From positions 434,001 through 498,000 of the forward strand of contig WARS01000015.1 of assembly GCA_008933995.1 (NCBI GenBank): a DNA stretch of 64,000 nucleotides, read 5' to 3'. Below the pieces are notes generated by a model. The model had not been told where the DNA came from and made no database searches. It worked only from the letters and a program-made list of their open reading frames with translations. Shown here in pieces: positions 23,847-37,000 of this stretch. The DNA is from Datnioides undecimradiatus (lineage: Eukaryota; Chordata; Actinopteri; Lobotiformes; Datnioididae). Numbering within the stretch: the first letter of the stretch is position 1; each line of letters opens with the position of its first letter. Both the position numbers and the translations under genes were made by a program.

Positions 23847-25833
23847 TCAAACAGGAATGTCCAAATTATTGCCTTGTTGATCTCCATGAAGAATGTTGTC
23901 ATGAGTTTGTGTAGGGACGCCGTGATGGCTGACGTCAGCTTTCATGAGGACCTCATAGTACAGCAGATAAAACACAGGTGTGACGATACCAACGACCAGC
24001 ATTATGGCTACAGCCGTCCACCATCTCATGCCCCAGTCTGCCCCATAATAAGGGTCCTTTCTCTGTGTTGGTTTATACTCCCCTTCTCCTAGCAGTGGCT
24101 GCTGTTGCTGCAAAGTTAAAGAGGACACAACCTCATTAAGGCTGCTCCGAGACGGACCTGTGGACTTCACCAGTCGCTCAATGTCCTTGTCCTTCTCCAG
24201 GAGGAATCCTTCCACGCTGTCTGTGGAAGAAGAGGAGTCTGTGGAGGACTCAGAAGGAAGGGAGGTAACTGAAGAGATCGGGCTTGAGCGCCTAGCTCCT
24301 GAGGGGGAGGCAGATTTGAGAGGTCCGGTGCTGTGGGTCTCAGTGAGGACGCTGAAGCGCCTCACGGGAATCTTGACAGACCGCAGGGCGAAGAAGTCCT
24401 GCTCCGTCAAGAAATTGTTGGCACGCTTTATATCAGCAACCTAGGAAACACACATAAGAAACACACATCGACTGTGCTGCTAACAGACACACACTTTTAC
24501 ATTTACTGTTAAGCGTCTGGTTAACTAGATTAATTTTAAATATATAGATTTTTGCATTTACTTCTCATTTTGTCCACTTGTAGTGAACTCAACACACCCT
24601 TTCACCCTTTAAGCATACATCAGTTACAGAGGATCATTATTATTCATCAGCTTCTGGCCACCTGGTCACTGTCAGGACCAAAATGCACCCTCCTTCTGGC
24701 TCTGATTTTGGGTTCCTCCCAGCTTTGGAAACAGACTAATCTGACAGGCCCGTTTTATTTACTGGAAGATGCATCAAATTACTGATCAAATATTGATCAA
24801 GATTATGTGACTGTGATCTGTGGCCCTTGACGTTACCACAAAACCCACAGCCTGATACACAAGCGTTGCTCAGTGCCCACGTGGCTCTTGTTACTCTGAC
24901 TGCTTGTAGGCGCAGCCCACATACAAAGGTCACGCCATGCATTTAGTCAGTCTGACAGGTTGCAGTCTTTCCACTTGTGTCCTGAGGCATATTAGCCAGT
25001 GCCAGTTGATAAGACCCTTTGAATATCAAACATGAACAGAGGGTCCCAGGCTTATATGCATCCAGATTAGTTGGATAATGATAATTTCTAACAACTGGGG
25101 AAATATCTGCTTCTATAGCTGCTAAATGCTCCTGTATAGTCACCAGATAGCTGCTAACTGCCCGTCTGCCTGACGCTCACACATTTCTAAAGCTCCACCT
25201 CCCTCATTATGCATCAATTTTACTAGATTATATTATTTAGATAAAGTATTAAATTGTAAGACATCAGTTGGGACTATGGTGGTGATAGTGTTGGGTATGC
25301 CATTTTTACAATTCCAAGACTAACTAATGGTTAAATCATCTAAAAGCAAGACACTGTAATTGATTTTTACATTAAGTATGATTGTAATTGTTTTATCCTT
25401 TTGTGTAAAGTTGAATATTTATATAGGCCAAAAACAGGTTTGAGTGTATGTGTTATGCAAGAGAAGAAATATGATATGATCTACTGGGAAAGACACAACA
25501 GATTCAAGTAGCTGCTCCCCACAAAGAGAAAGCGAAAGACAGACAGAGGTGTGTTCACAGACGTACTGAGCAATGGTACTGCAGGGCAATGCTGTTCAGG
25601 GTGTCACCCTCCTGGATATCTCTGGTCAGGTAGATAATATCCTCCATCCTCTCCCTGGAGGTGCTCCTCCGCAGCCTCTCTCTGCCACGTGGCCGAAGCT
25701 CATAGCTCTCCCCGTCCTCCTCTGACAGATCATTCTCTGAGCCATTGTTTCCAAAGAGATAGGCATGACCGCCGTTGGCAGGCTGCACCATGGTGGCTGA
25801 CTGGAATCCATGGTGCTGGCTTCTACTGGACAT
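23847..25833 (-). CDS. lysmd3: LysM and peptidoglycan-binding domain protein 3
   Basis: Two coding exons, 25833-25567 and 24440-23847 on the minus strand, join in phase to 286 residues plus TGA (human about 306). The coding exon opens 10 bases after an acceptor at 25844, so the 5' UTR is split. The LysM domain spans about residues 66-114 ([17 protein letters not shown], then [10 protein letters not shown] and [12 protein letters not shown]). It is cut by the intron after HCS. A Ser-rich linker follows, then the conserved [12 protein letters not shown] and one membrane helix at about 228-251. That makes a single-pass type II-like protein with the LysM on the N-terminal side. LYSMD3 is linked to the Golgi/endomembranes and reported to sense chitin; that is family knowledge and is not visible here. 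Confidence 0.94.
24441..25566 (-). other. lysmd3: lysmd3 intron between coding exons
   Basis: No exon or recognisable repeat was seen on either strand. The sequence is AT-rich. Confidence 0.6.
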
Positions 25834-25843
25834 TTTTTCTTCA

Positions 25844-27184
25844 CTGTGTTGGAAAGAGCAGAGACAGACTTGAGATCCAAATCCTGAACTTGTACAGCAT
25901 ATTCCTTGGGAATACAAGATAGTTAGGTACACTTTACCCTGAAGAAAGGTAACACAACTAATTTGCTAAATCGGTCTGTCCTACAGTAGTTCACAGAAAG
26001 CACACAAGCAACGTCGTGCTACAACAACTTGACAGATGTGCCGGCAAACTGTGGCTACACTGTTCATGCATGTAACTTATTGTATTCACCCGTCTTAACT
26101 GTGTGGTGGTTTAAAATTTGGATATCTTTACAAAGAGCTATCACATTTACAAGTGTCATCCCAAAGTTTATAGCTGAAACATGTAGTCAGTTAAGCTGTA
26201 GACATTCATAAAACACTGTGACTCAAAGCTCGCATGTGTTGATCTTGTAGCACCAAACATGTACTTTTCTCTGTAACCTCCAATTAGATCCATGCAGGAG
26301 CAAAGCTCACTTCCAGCAATTGTTATTTTCTCACGTTGCACTGCACGCTAAATAAATAAAGTCCACCGCTTTGGTCCTGAGCATTCAAGCTACAGCTAAG
26401 CTAGATAAGATTGTATCTCCTCCAGTGTGACAAGTGACGTTACGGGCAGTACATTCAATCCTCATGATGTCAAGGTCCCCCTGTTTATGTAATATTTGCG
26501 CTTCGTTACCCATTACGATCAAAGTAAAACCACCAATCTGACATCTTGTCAGCCAGGAAACATTACCTCTCTATACCCACTTCATCGTACCTGTGACCCA
26601 TAAGCAAAGGAAACCTCCTTTAAACTACTAATGTTGCCTTAAAGCAAAGTTCCAGGTTTCAGACCAACGTGAGAAATGCTAGCTAAGCTAACAACTAGCG
26701 ATCTAAAGTATTAACCATAAACACTCGAACGAGCATCTTCTTAATCATACAAGCATGGGTGTCATTAACTAGCAAAGTTAGCGAAGCGTTAGCGTGGAGT
26801 TTAACAGCTACTACTAATAAGCAATTTACATGGCTACAATACAACAAAGCTAATGCTAATTACGCCTCAGTCTCTCTCGCCCCACGAAAAACCCAGTGGA
26901 TATCGCTGTCTGATAGGAATAACTTAGTAAGTATGAAAACACGTCCGTTAAGCCACCATCACCATCAATGGCTCAGCGAGCTGTCAGGCTGTACGGATAC
27001 AAGCGTAATGTAGAGCGCACGTACAGTTAGCCAACTAAGAACCCTCATCAGAGGCTAGGCTAGGCTAGTGCTAACTAGCGTCCACCTATGTTACGTGGCT
27101 AGTAATGTTACAGTGTTTACATCGTTCAGTGGTCAAAATTGATCATTTATATGTTTAGAGGAGGTCATCAAAAACTTATTTTAC
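25844..27184 (-). other. lysmd3: lysmd3 first intron
   Basis: This lies between the acceptor before the start-codon exon and the proposed donor of exon 1. GCTAGCTAA-type phrases near 26680-27080 look like degenerate repeat debris. No coding potential was recognised. Confidence 0.45.
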
Positions 27185-27345
27185 CTGAAAAAGGTGAACA
27201 CAGATCAGTCAGTTGACCTTACATCCATACTTCCACCGGAGCGTCTTCGGTCTCACCTTGCCTTTGGTCGTTACCTACCCGCTAGCTACCGTTGAATTGC
27301 TACCGCTCACGCCACGTCAACAGAATACCTACGTAATGACGTTAC
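27185..27345 (-). other. lysmd3: Candidate non-coding exon 1 of lysmd3
   Basis: On the minus strand CAG|GTAAAA at 27185/27184 is a plausible donor for a 5' UTR exon. The upstream limit is unknown and is set near the CRE-like cluster. The position agrees with the head-to-head arrangement known for LYSMD3 and ADGRV1. Confidence 0.35.
27313..27344. promoter_or_regulatory. Cluster of three CRE/ATF-like sites
   Basis: CACGTCA (27313-27319), TACGTAA (27330-27336) and TGACGTTA (27337-27344) lie within 32 bases. They sit in the gap between lysmd3 and the proposed adgrv1 exon 1. A GAGATGGCGC (YY1-like) lies about 40 bases further on. This looks like the core of a shared promoter. Confidence 0.5.
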
Positions 27346-27834
27346 AACCGACGCCTCCAACGAAACGCTCGCTTTTAATCGCGAGATGGCGCTACAGATC
27401 AAGCTAATAGCTGCTAGACTGTACTTTTGAGGACAAGACAGCACAACTACTAAGTGTTTTGTATATAGAGAGTTATAGTCGTTTTGTTTTTATTCAGGCG
27501 TCTTTATTTATTCACGAATTAGGCAGTTTCTCAAAGTTTACGCAAGCTAATTGTACCGTCACTTCTAGTCAGTCGCTTTTGCAAAGTTTATGCGTAGCGA
27601 CAGCATCAGTGTGGAGAACAGCCAGCAGGAGAGCAGCAGGCTTTGAGGGCTTTATGCCTTTTGGGTTCGCAGGGTGGAGCTGTCCACCGCCACACCGAGC
27701 ACCCTTGAGAGACAAATGGGATTAAAACATCTTGTCTCATTAGGCAGCGACCGCGGGACGAGTCGGAGTCCCTGAGTAGCTGCAAACTAATCTTTCTGTT
27801 GTAGCTCTGAGACGTGTTTATGCGTGTGTGTGCA

Positions 27835-27855
27835 CAGCAGCAGCAGCAGCAGCAG
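27835..27855 (+). repeat. (CAG)7 trinucleotide repeat
   Basis: Seven uninterrupted CAG units lie in or just before the proposed adgrv1 5' leader exon. Confidence 0.9.
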
Positions 27856-27972
27856 GAGCGGATCTCACATGGCTTCAGGAGCCCGGAGCTGTGTGTAGAG
27901 AGAGGAGAAGGTCCTGAACAGACCGGGGAACCGCTCCGCGCCTGTTATTTCTCCCGGCTCCGGTCCCGTTAG

Positions 27973-28077
27973 ATGACAAACGCGCTTCATCCCATGGTGT
28001 TCACCGGGAACAAGCTGCCGAAGGAAAGCCAGAATTCAGCACAGCGCAAAATGATGCAGTTACTGGCTGCTGCATGA
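27973..28077 (+). other. Upstream open reading frame in the adgrv1 leader
   Basis: An ATG at 27973 opens 34 codons ending in TGA at 28075-28077, all before the proposed donor at 28182. The context is weak (T at -3, A at +4). If the leader exon is real, this uORF could damp translation of adgrv1. No homology was recognised. Confidence 0.3.
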
Positions 28078-31000
28078 GAAGAGAAGGCGCTGAAGTCCCC
28101 GGGAGCACTTATCGATGTTATCCCCAACAATAGATATATCATAATCATTTATCGTGGACAAGGAGGCCGAGCAAGGTGTCAGGTGAGTCGGATTCATTCT
28201 GTGTCTCTTTACCAACATGTTCCTGATTGTCATTGCGCCAACAGCACGGCTGCGTGTGGACCAGTCAAAGTTTGCTGGATAATGTCACAGATAGACTTGG
28301 ATGCGAGGTGATAATCGCTTTGTTGCGCGTTGTTACGCCGTCTCCGGGACAATGCAAACGTCTTGGATTTATTTTTCAGCTAGTGAGTCAGTGATGATTG
28401 GTGACTCCAGGGCTGACTATTGCCAGTAGTAGATTAATAGCGCAGAGAATAAAGGAAACAAATGAGTAGCGATACTCCTCATCAATTATGCCAGACAGCT
28501 CAAGCAGACATATTGTATAACACTATAAGAAAACGATTAAAAGTGGTTGGCCACCGCTAATTTCTTTTTGCATTGTGCCAAAAATCCCCCTCGGAGCAGC
28601 TAATAAAATTGAAAAGCCTAAATATTGATTCAGTGCAATCAGTAAATGAATGGCCGGGTAGCCCATTGAGGACGGAGACAAACGCTTCCATGGTTACATC
28701 CAGGATCTCCAGTGTGATTACTGCGCTTTGTGTGGGTTTTCTCTCTCCCACTGAAATAAAACAACAATTCAGGGGGAACTGCCACACATGGTGAGCTGGA
28801 GACCCTCTCATAAAGGATCCGTTGACTAATCTATAGGCTTACTCTGGCCATAAGTAATCTTGGCACACTTTGAGTTGCGCACATGTGCTGCTACTGTTAA
28901 ATCAACGAGTGGTGCCCGCAGCCTCATTGTGCTGCCGCTTCTTTGCGTATTTTAAGTGGATGCTCAGGCTCCATAGTTCACACCAGCTGATGGGGTGCGG
29001 TTTTAAGTGTCTGAATTACTGAATACGTCCACCTTATCTCTAATTGATTTGACATGATGTCATCTTGGTGCGTCCCTTGCAAATCTCTTTTGTTGCCTCC
29101 TCTGTGGTGCCTCAGCAGAGTTAAATCCCTTTTTCTCACAGGGGAGGAAGGGAGGGAGCTGCTTCTGTATCCATTCAGCACATACACCTGCTCTTCCACA
29201 GCGCCAGTCCTCACTGTTAACTGTGTCTGAAATGTATCTTTGTCTAAAAGGGTCTCATTATTGAATCTGTGGAAGAATTACAGTCTGCTCCCTTTGTTTT
29301 GGCAAAGACACGACTGAACTTGCCATGAATTTCTCACAGTTTTATTCCCTCAAAACCAACTATGTCTATTTCCATCATCACAAATCCACAAGTCACAGTC
29401 TGTATTTTTTTGTAAAACTGGATCCTCTGAGATCCACACTTGCTCCGAGCTCGGGTCCTTTGTTTGTCTGTGTTTATGTCATCGCCTGGCAGGGGTCAGC
29501 CCCCAGTCGCCTGTGTGAGGGTCTGAATGTGATTCACTGGGCGGAAACTGTTTTACTGCCTGCCTCTCTCCCCCTTCTGTCTCACCCCTCTAATGGCTGC
29601 GCAGCACAAAAGGGGACAGTGCCATAAACAGAGCCCGTTCATTGATGAAAGGTGCTGAAGTGTTGCACATTGCACACGGGATGAGATTGATGTTTGTTGG
29701 GGATGTGAGGGCTTGCGTTCCCAGCGTGTGGGGACAGACGGGAAATAGTAGATTCAGGCACAGCTCTGCATACGCTGAATCGCCCTGCAACAGGCTGTGC
29801 CCGCCTCAACTGATCCGTGCACCATGGATCACAGTTGGGGGCAAGAGTTGTAAAGGATGTCTTTATCTGTTGAATGGGGGACATTTGTAAACTTGAATTG
29901 GAACGCTGCACGGCCTGATGGCTGCTCTATAAAGATATGCATGATCCTGGGCGTGATCTGCAGTAGTTTTATGGTGCTTAAAGACGAATGTGCACACGTT
30001 TTCTGCATCTTACCATATTCTGGTTAATAATCACACGAAAGCTCAGGCTTGAGCGGAGAAGTGTTAATTCATATCGCACTTTATTGTAAGTAAATATCAT
30101 GCAAAAGGTTATACTTGTCTTGTCCTCAGTGAGTGTTCTGCGTTTACATTTCTCATGATGTGGGAAGAGAAAACCAGCAGACCGATACCGGCTAATGCAC
30201 CTCTTATTAGTTATGGTCTGGTTTTCATTTCCACACCTCGAGAGCATAAAATGTTGCACCTACTTTCCCAGTTCTCCCTCAGAAGTAGCATGCAGTAGAA
30301 CAATTCATAATCCTTTGGTGTAAGACAGATGTTTACCATAAACCTGGCTCTTATATACCGAGCTCACAGAATCCTTATTTCAGTGCATGAAGTGTAAACG
30401 TTACTACTTTTGAGACACCGAACCAAATTTGCAGGACGTTTTGTGTTGTGCACGCACGGCTGAGACATGGTAGGCTTCCCCACACACAAAATGCCTCATA
30501 TGTGTAACAGAGAATAGACTATTGTGAAAAATGTGCGGGAATAACTTTCTTTGAGCGAGATATAATCATTCTAAACCAGAAATTAATTATTAAATATGAA
30601 AGCCAGTGTTTGGTGTCGTTTTAGCTTATTGTGTCTCAGTCCCGCGGTTATTTGGCCAATGTGGGGACAGAAGGATCTGCTGTGGTCAGACAGTACAATT
30701 AAGTCCCTCAGCTTCATGGGGAGACGTTAGAGGGAGGAGTGTGCTATTCGGGTCAAAGAAGAAAATGGAAATGCCAGAAAAACAGCACGAGATCAAAGAA
30801 ACTGACCTCCACCATGCTCAGCGATCTGCACCTAAGATGTGATGTTTACATTGACTGAGCTCATCCTGTCTGATGCCACCAGGTCTAGAAGCCCTGGTGT
30901 TGTTGATTTTAGATTTAGTGAACGAACAAATTCAAGTCGTAAATAAGTCTCTCATAATATTCCGCGGGGTTTTGATACTTTGTTTTGAAAAATCATTTGA

Positions 31001-34000
31001 CAGGTCATGCTTACGCACAGGAGACAGTATCATGTTTTAGTAGTTGTTGTCCTTGGAGCGGCGGGACAGGAAAGTGGTGGGCCCTCAGTGGTGGCCAAAA
31101 ATCCTGAGGTCTCTTTAGCGGGCCTGATCGGCCACATATTGTTCCCGGTGAGGGGATGCTCGAACGGTCGCTGCAGCAAACCTCCGGCCGTGACCCCGCT
31201 GTCAACCCTCATAATCGCACTCTCATACTTACACACAACCGTGTACACATGCACACACACTTATTGTTACGTCCTGCGCTCCGTATGGCCGACGGAGAGC
31301 CCTCCCGCAGCTGCCCAGCACTGCCACTCGAGTATTAAACTTGAACTCTGACCTCTTGTGATGTTAGTGCAGCCGGTGGCCTCACATAGGTCGGCCTCTG
31401 AGGCTCTCCTACCTGCTGTGCCGAGTACAACGCATGAGCGCTTCCTCTGTTAGCTCTACGGCAAACGCTGGTCAGGACCACAAACATTTTAATCAACCAA
31501 AAGCAATCAAACATTAATTTCATTTCTAGTACTTTTGAATTACGCGTATTACGCGTTTAAATCGAGTTAAACTAAAGCGACCGTGTTTCATTTTTATTTG
31601 CAGACTGCATGGAAAATGAGCGCAGGAAGGAGTGAAGGAAGGGCAACATCCCTCTCTCAGATGTCAAAACATAGTGAGAAGTCGAAGAACATTTAGGAAG
31701 GCTGTTTCCTCTGGCCTCTGGATCACATTAGCTCGGCTGGACTCTGTACAAATTAAATCAAGTCTCAGGGACTGTTGAAAGCTTTCTTCCTTTTTAAAAA
31801 TGTTTTTTGTTTGATCATTGAATGACTTAGAATCTCCAAGCGATAAACCTGCTCCGCAAACCCATATTTGATGAATGGACACGCTCTTGGGTTACTCTTC
31901 ACCGATCCCATTCTTTAAACGCGCCGAACGCTACATGGGTCCCTCCGTAAATCCCCATGAGTCCTGCCCCTCGCCTAGATGTTTTCGGGGGAGCCACGTG
32001 GAACACATCCCCTGGTCGCCCCTGCTTCCTGTGCTCATTTAGACAGGTTAGGTTGAGTGGGTCACACTTTGCGGACATCGCGGCTATCCATCCTTATACC
32101 CTTCCTTCTTTGTTAGTAGCATGGCTCCCTCCCACCGGCCTCTTTGTGTGTGTGTGTGTGTAAGAGACTCGGGCTTCAGAGAGGAAGGGTTGGGGTGCCT
32201 ATTTAAAACATAAACCTGTTGATGTAGGTCACTGACTCTCAGATCAATCTTCTGAAAACCCTCGGTTCTCTCTATTACTGCCATCCCCCACAGTGTGCGT
32301 AAAAGCCATTCTGTATTATTTCATCCACACACTCACACACAGACACTCATCTCCACCCACCCCCCCACCACATCTCCCCCACCTCCCCACAGCAGCCCCC
32401 TCTTTCTTTCTTTCTTTTCTTGTCTTTCTCTGTTTATCTCTCACTTCCCTCATTGTACTGTCGCCGGTCATGGCAGAGGAATTCCACGAGCGAGTGGGGG
32501 TGGTTGATCCGAGCGCGGCTCAGAGGTGGTGGGGTGTGTTTGTCCTTGTAAAAAGATGTATTTATCCACTTTCTCTGGGCGCCTTTCATTACAGACCGCA
32601 GCTTTGCGAGCAGGGATCATTTGACAACAAATACAAAAAGCACCCGTCAGCACATCGGAGGGCAAATGGTTTAGATTAGACTGGCAATCTACCTTTTAAA
32701 TTGGTCATCTGAGTGTATTCGGTTACAACGTGTAGGCACCTGTAAGTGCATGAGGAGCAGGTTTCGGAACAGTTCCTTTTGAGTATTTTTCTGGATGATA
32801 ATCAGGACGCGTTGACCACATTTGTTCGGGGATTTTGCTTCCTTCTCAATCCTGCCATCTGGCCTTTAGTTTTCCAGTGTTGCAAAGGCCTGAAAGAGGG
32901 GCTCTCCCACACACCTACTGTACCGAGGATGTGTGTGCTGTGCGTGCCCTTGTTTAGGAGTGATAGAGTAGAGCCGAGAGAAAGGGAGAGAGTCTGAATA
33001 GGATGGTTTGGATTCTGTCGGGAGAGGAGGAGGCCGGCGTGCCAAAAAGTGGGAGAAACAAAAGAAGAGAGGACTGTGGCAATTTTAGAAATGCACACGA
33101 AACACAAAAAGAAGCGAGAGCGAACAAAAGCCTGCTCCTTAAAATTGTGTGCTGGTCAGTGAATCGTAAAGTCCCGCTTCTCCTCCAATGAAAATACACC
33201 CCCGTTCTGGGTTGCCTCTCTGTTTTGGGAACTCTTTTGAAACGCAATTAGCATTTCATCCAGGCCCAACCGGTTACATGCAATGAAGTAATACCCTTTC
33301 TAATTTGGCCCTTTGGTCTGCGAGACTGTGGAGAGCACAACCTTGTTTAATCCCCTGAGAGTGCTTTTCTGTCTGCCTCCATCACTGTGTGTCATACGGG
33401 CTAATCAGTCAGCCAGCGCTCGCACTGGAGAACGCTCTAAATTGCTCACGCACTGGTTCCGGCTCAATTGGAAGCACTTTACTTTTTCTATATTCCTTCC
33501 TTCCCACTGTTTCCTAAGAGGAAGGGGGAAAAAAAAGTCTTGTTTGGAGTTAGAGGTGGGAGATGCCGTTGGCTCAACTTAAGAGCAGCCGACCACGGCC
33601 GTGCGGACAATGCCTCGGGAAAACTCTCCCTCTCTCGCTCTCTGCTTCTTTTTTTCACAGTAAAATGCACACTTGATTGGCAGCCTCTTGCCCCTGAAGG
33701 AGAAATGCCTGGATGAAAAGTATCGTCTGACAATAGCTGGAAGGCTGACCTCATGCATTTTTGTTCTTTAGAGAGGTATTCACTCAAGTGTTTTCTTGTT
33801 CCCCCTTATGTGGAATGGCATAATTTGGCTGCAGTTCAGCGCGCCGCCATCCCCGTTGTGCACAAATCTTTCCCCCGCTTCTTGTTGGAGTAATGGTAGG
33901 TTTTTCTGTTTTCCTCCTCAAAATAAATAGGAATCTGTTTTTGGGGGGAGAGCTCTCCAAAATAAGCCGAGTGAGTAACACTGAGTTTTTGTCAGATTTA

Positions 34001-37000
34001 ATGATGTATGCTTTAGCTCTACTCGCTTATTAAGTTTCTTAATTTCTTCTCCCCAACTTCCCTGCACGGCGAGAACATTCACTGATCTAAAAATACCAGA
34101 GGGAGAAACTACATGTGAAGTGCAATTATGGGCGCGTGAGTTGACCGGGTATGGCGGCCGCGGCCGCGCCGGGCTGAGAACGGACGGTGGGTGGTTTCTG
34201 AGGTAGGGCCCGACACACATTGGGCTGGTGGCATCGCTTAGCGTGGAGCGCGGCTCAAACAGAAAACAACCCAACAAACAAGGGAGGAGAAGGAGGAAGC
34301 ACCAACACATAGCCCAAGTTTTACAAACTCAACTAATAAAGAAGACTCGCTTCAATATTCAATAAATGACAAAGTACTAGTTTTATTGTATCTGATCCTT
34401 TATGTGTTATATTTTATGTTTAATGGGGCTTTAATAAAGTATAATTTAATCATTTTTCATATTCAGTCTGACCACTGAATAATAACCCGGCCATTCGACC
34501 ACAAGGCACTTCCAGTTTCAACGTCCATAGCCCCAAAATATTGGCTTAGCAGTCACCCCTTACATAGATGGGTAAAGATTGACATGGAGGCCTATTATCA
34601 CCTCTTTCTGTGTGCCTTTCCGCCTGCCGCACCATCTGTCTGTGTGTTGCCGCGTACTTATCTGTTTTCCTCTGTCAGTATCAGTCATGCCGTCCGTTGG
34701 CGTGGTTGGTTTTCAGTGTGAATTTTGTCCCGAGGAGACGCACAAATGTTCCAGGAACACGGTTATATTAGTTGATGCTAATGACAGAGCAGTTTCTCTT
34801 TGTGGCCAGACTGACTCCAGATCACCAGCCAGAGCTGTAAGATTGATGAACGAGATCCCACTGCAGGCCTCCCAGTGTCAGACAACTGGAGATCGCTTTC
34901 TGTGTGTGTGCGTGTAAGTGTGTGCATGTGACCGACTGCCATGTAACCACAAGTGCTTCACCAAGGGCGTCTCGGGACCAGGGAAGCCTCAGGGCAGGGA
35001 TGCCTCATGGGAAAACCCTTGATTAAAACGCTGCAGACTGTTATCCCACACACCCTCCACCAAAAAGGAAGTAAGAGTATTGCTTTCGTCTTTTAAAGCA
35101 TTCAATACCGAGTATTCTCGGTTAAATGACTAGGGGGAAAGGCAAAGTCCTTCACTGTGATTATACGAGCTTGTACTTTACCTCAAGAAGCTCCCATTGA
35201 GCTCCAGTGGTAAAAGGGGATGACACATTCTGTTTCCTATGCGAGCAAGACGATTTTGTGCGGGAATAAGGAAAAAGTCATCCCTGACAGCCTGTGACAG
35301 CACATCTGTGAACACGCGTACTCACGTCAACGACCCGATCGCTCGGCTGCACCGCAGCCGGGCACATTTCTACGTTCTGTACCCTGCATCCAGCAGCGTC
35401 ACGCTTACGACCATCCTCTGACTGTGGAGTCTTGGGCTTTCGGTGAATAATTGATGCTAAAGATTACGACACAGAGGCCACTGTTAGGAGAAACCCTAGA
35501 GGCATCAGCGCCGAGCAATGACCCCAGGAGCAGCCCTGCAACCAGACACCTCCTCGGCACCTCTGACAGGGATATCCAATAGATCAGTGAGTGAGCGAGT
35601 GTGCATGCGTGCGTGTGGCGTGTCTGTAAGAGATCCGATGTAATGGGGTTTTTGTGAATCAGGCTCCTAACACCAGTAGGCTGCTTGAAGAGAGGCTGAC
35701 AGGTGAAGGGGGGTCAGACCAACACTGACCAGCAGTGCTGTTATCCCTGCGACTGCTTATCACGTTTGAGCCTGCTGAGAGTGCTCCCCGGTGATGAGCT
35801 GTCCATCACAGAGATACAGGTAAAGGAGTTTGTCCCCAAGTTGATAAGATGTGTGACAGAGAGGGATGAGGTGATAAAGAGGAGTGAGTAACTGCAAGTG
35901 GATACTGAAGGGTTATTCTACATGTAGCGCATGTGTTGGTGCGTACATTCGCTTGCTTGCGCGCGCGCGCGTGTGTGTGTGGTACCTATGCGTTGCTCCC
36001 TGCACCTTTGATCTGGGCTTAGCTGGTGAAACGAGCTGGACTTAGTGACACTGTTGTAGCTCAATGCCCGGCGCTGAGAAACTTTCCTGGCAAGCACAAC
36101 GCCTGCTTGTGCAATAGGGCCGTAACTCTAAATGACTCTGCGTACTGAAAAAGAAAGAAAGAAGTCAGCTGGAAGTGTTATGACAAAAATGGTTATGGTG
36201 AAAGCAGGCTCAGGGTCAAGCTTTAACAAGATAATAATCCGATTTAAATAACAGCTTTGGGGATTTGTACCTAATTGTTTGTGAGGAGTGATTCAGCATT
36301 GTTCCAGGCCAAAAGTTGATCTCCATTCGAGCTGGATGATGTATTAAAAATGACACAATGACAATACGTTGGTGTTCTTCGTGTGGATGTGTGTCACGTC
36401 TTTAGCCTGTACTAAATATAGTGCGTGATACATATTAGACTCTGTGTGTGTTCCAGGAAATAAAGTGATACAATATAAAAGAAAAGTCAGCTGACTGAGG
36501 TCAGAGTCACAGAGTAAGTCAATAAAAGCAATTTTGGATGTTCAGAATGTGAAGTCTCTTTAGTTGTGGTGTTGTCTGTGGCTTGTTAGAGCGCCAGATC
36601 CCGGAGTACTGGCCCCAGCCATTATTGTGTATTTCTTTGGCCCAGGATATTTGTGATGGACAGTGTGTTTTCATGCATTTCAGAGCTCTCCAGTGTCCTG
36701 GCCTGTCACCCAGCTGTCTATCTGAGCATTGAGACCTTGCATCTTGGATGCATATGCCGACTCTGCCAGCTCTCGCCAATGCATGTATGCAAACGTGCGT
36801 GCGTGTGTGTGTGTGTGCACACGCATGCAACTGTGCCTCTGTGCACCTCTCGACATGGACTCTGACTCCCAGCCTTATCAATGTCAGAGGTCCAAGCCAG
36901 GCACTCCACGCCGCCTTTTGCTGTGACAGACAGGTCCTTGGTCCCCGTGTAGCCCCCGGGGTCAGGGTTGGCACAATGCATGATGCCAGCACAAAAACTG

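Larger units (their letters stand above)
27780..28182 (+). other. adgrv1: Candidate non-coding exon 1 of adgrv1
   Basis: A strong donor, GTCAG|GTGAGTC, occurs at 28182/28183 in GC-rich sequence. Spliced to 39258 it would place two bases (GA) before the adgrv1 ATG. Reading back from that ATG, an in-frame TAG lies at 28131-28133 with no ATG between, so the exon would be untranslated. The left end is not determined. No other gene is available to use this donor before the adgrv1 exons. Confidence 0.45.

Noticed and set aside
23495..23902. 135-codon minus-strand frame overlapping the lysmd3 end
   Set aside because: It is out of frame with the lysmd3 tail, and its sequence is 3' UTR.
31590..31640. 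TTTGCAG acceptor followed by an ATG-containing stretch in adgrv1 intron 1
   Set aside because: No frame continues and no donor gives a usable phase to 39258; likely a chance acceptor.
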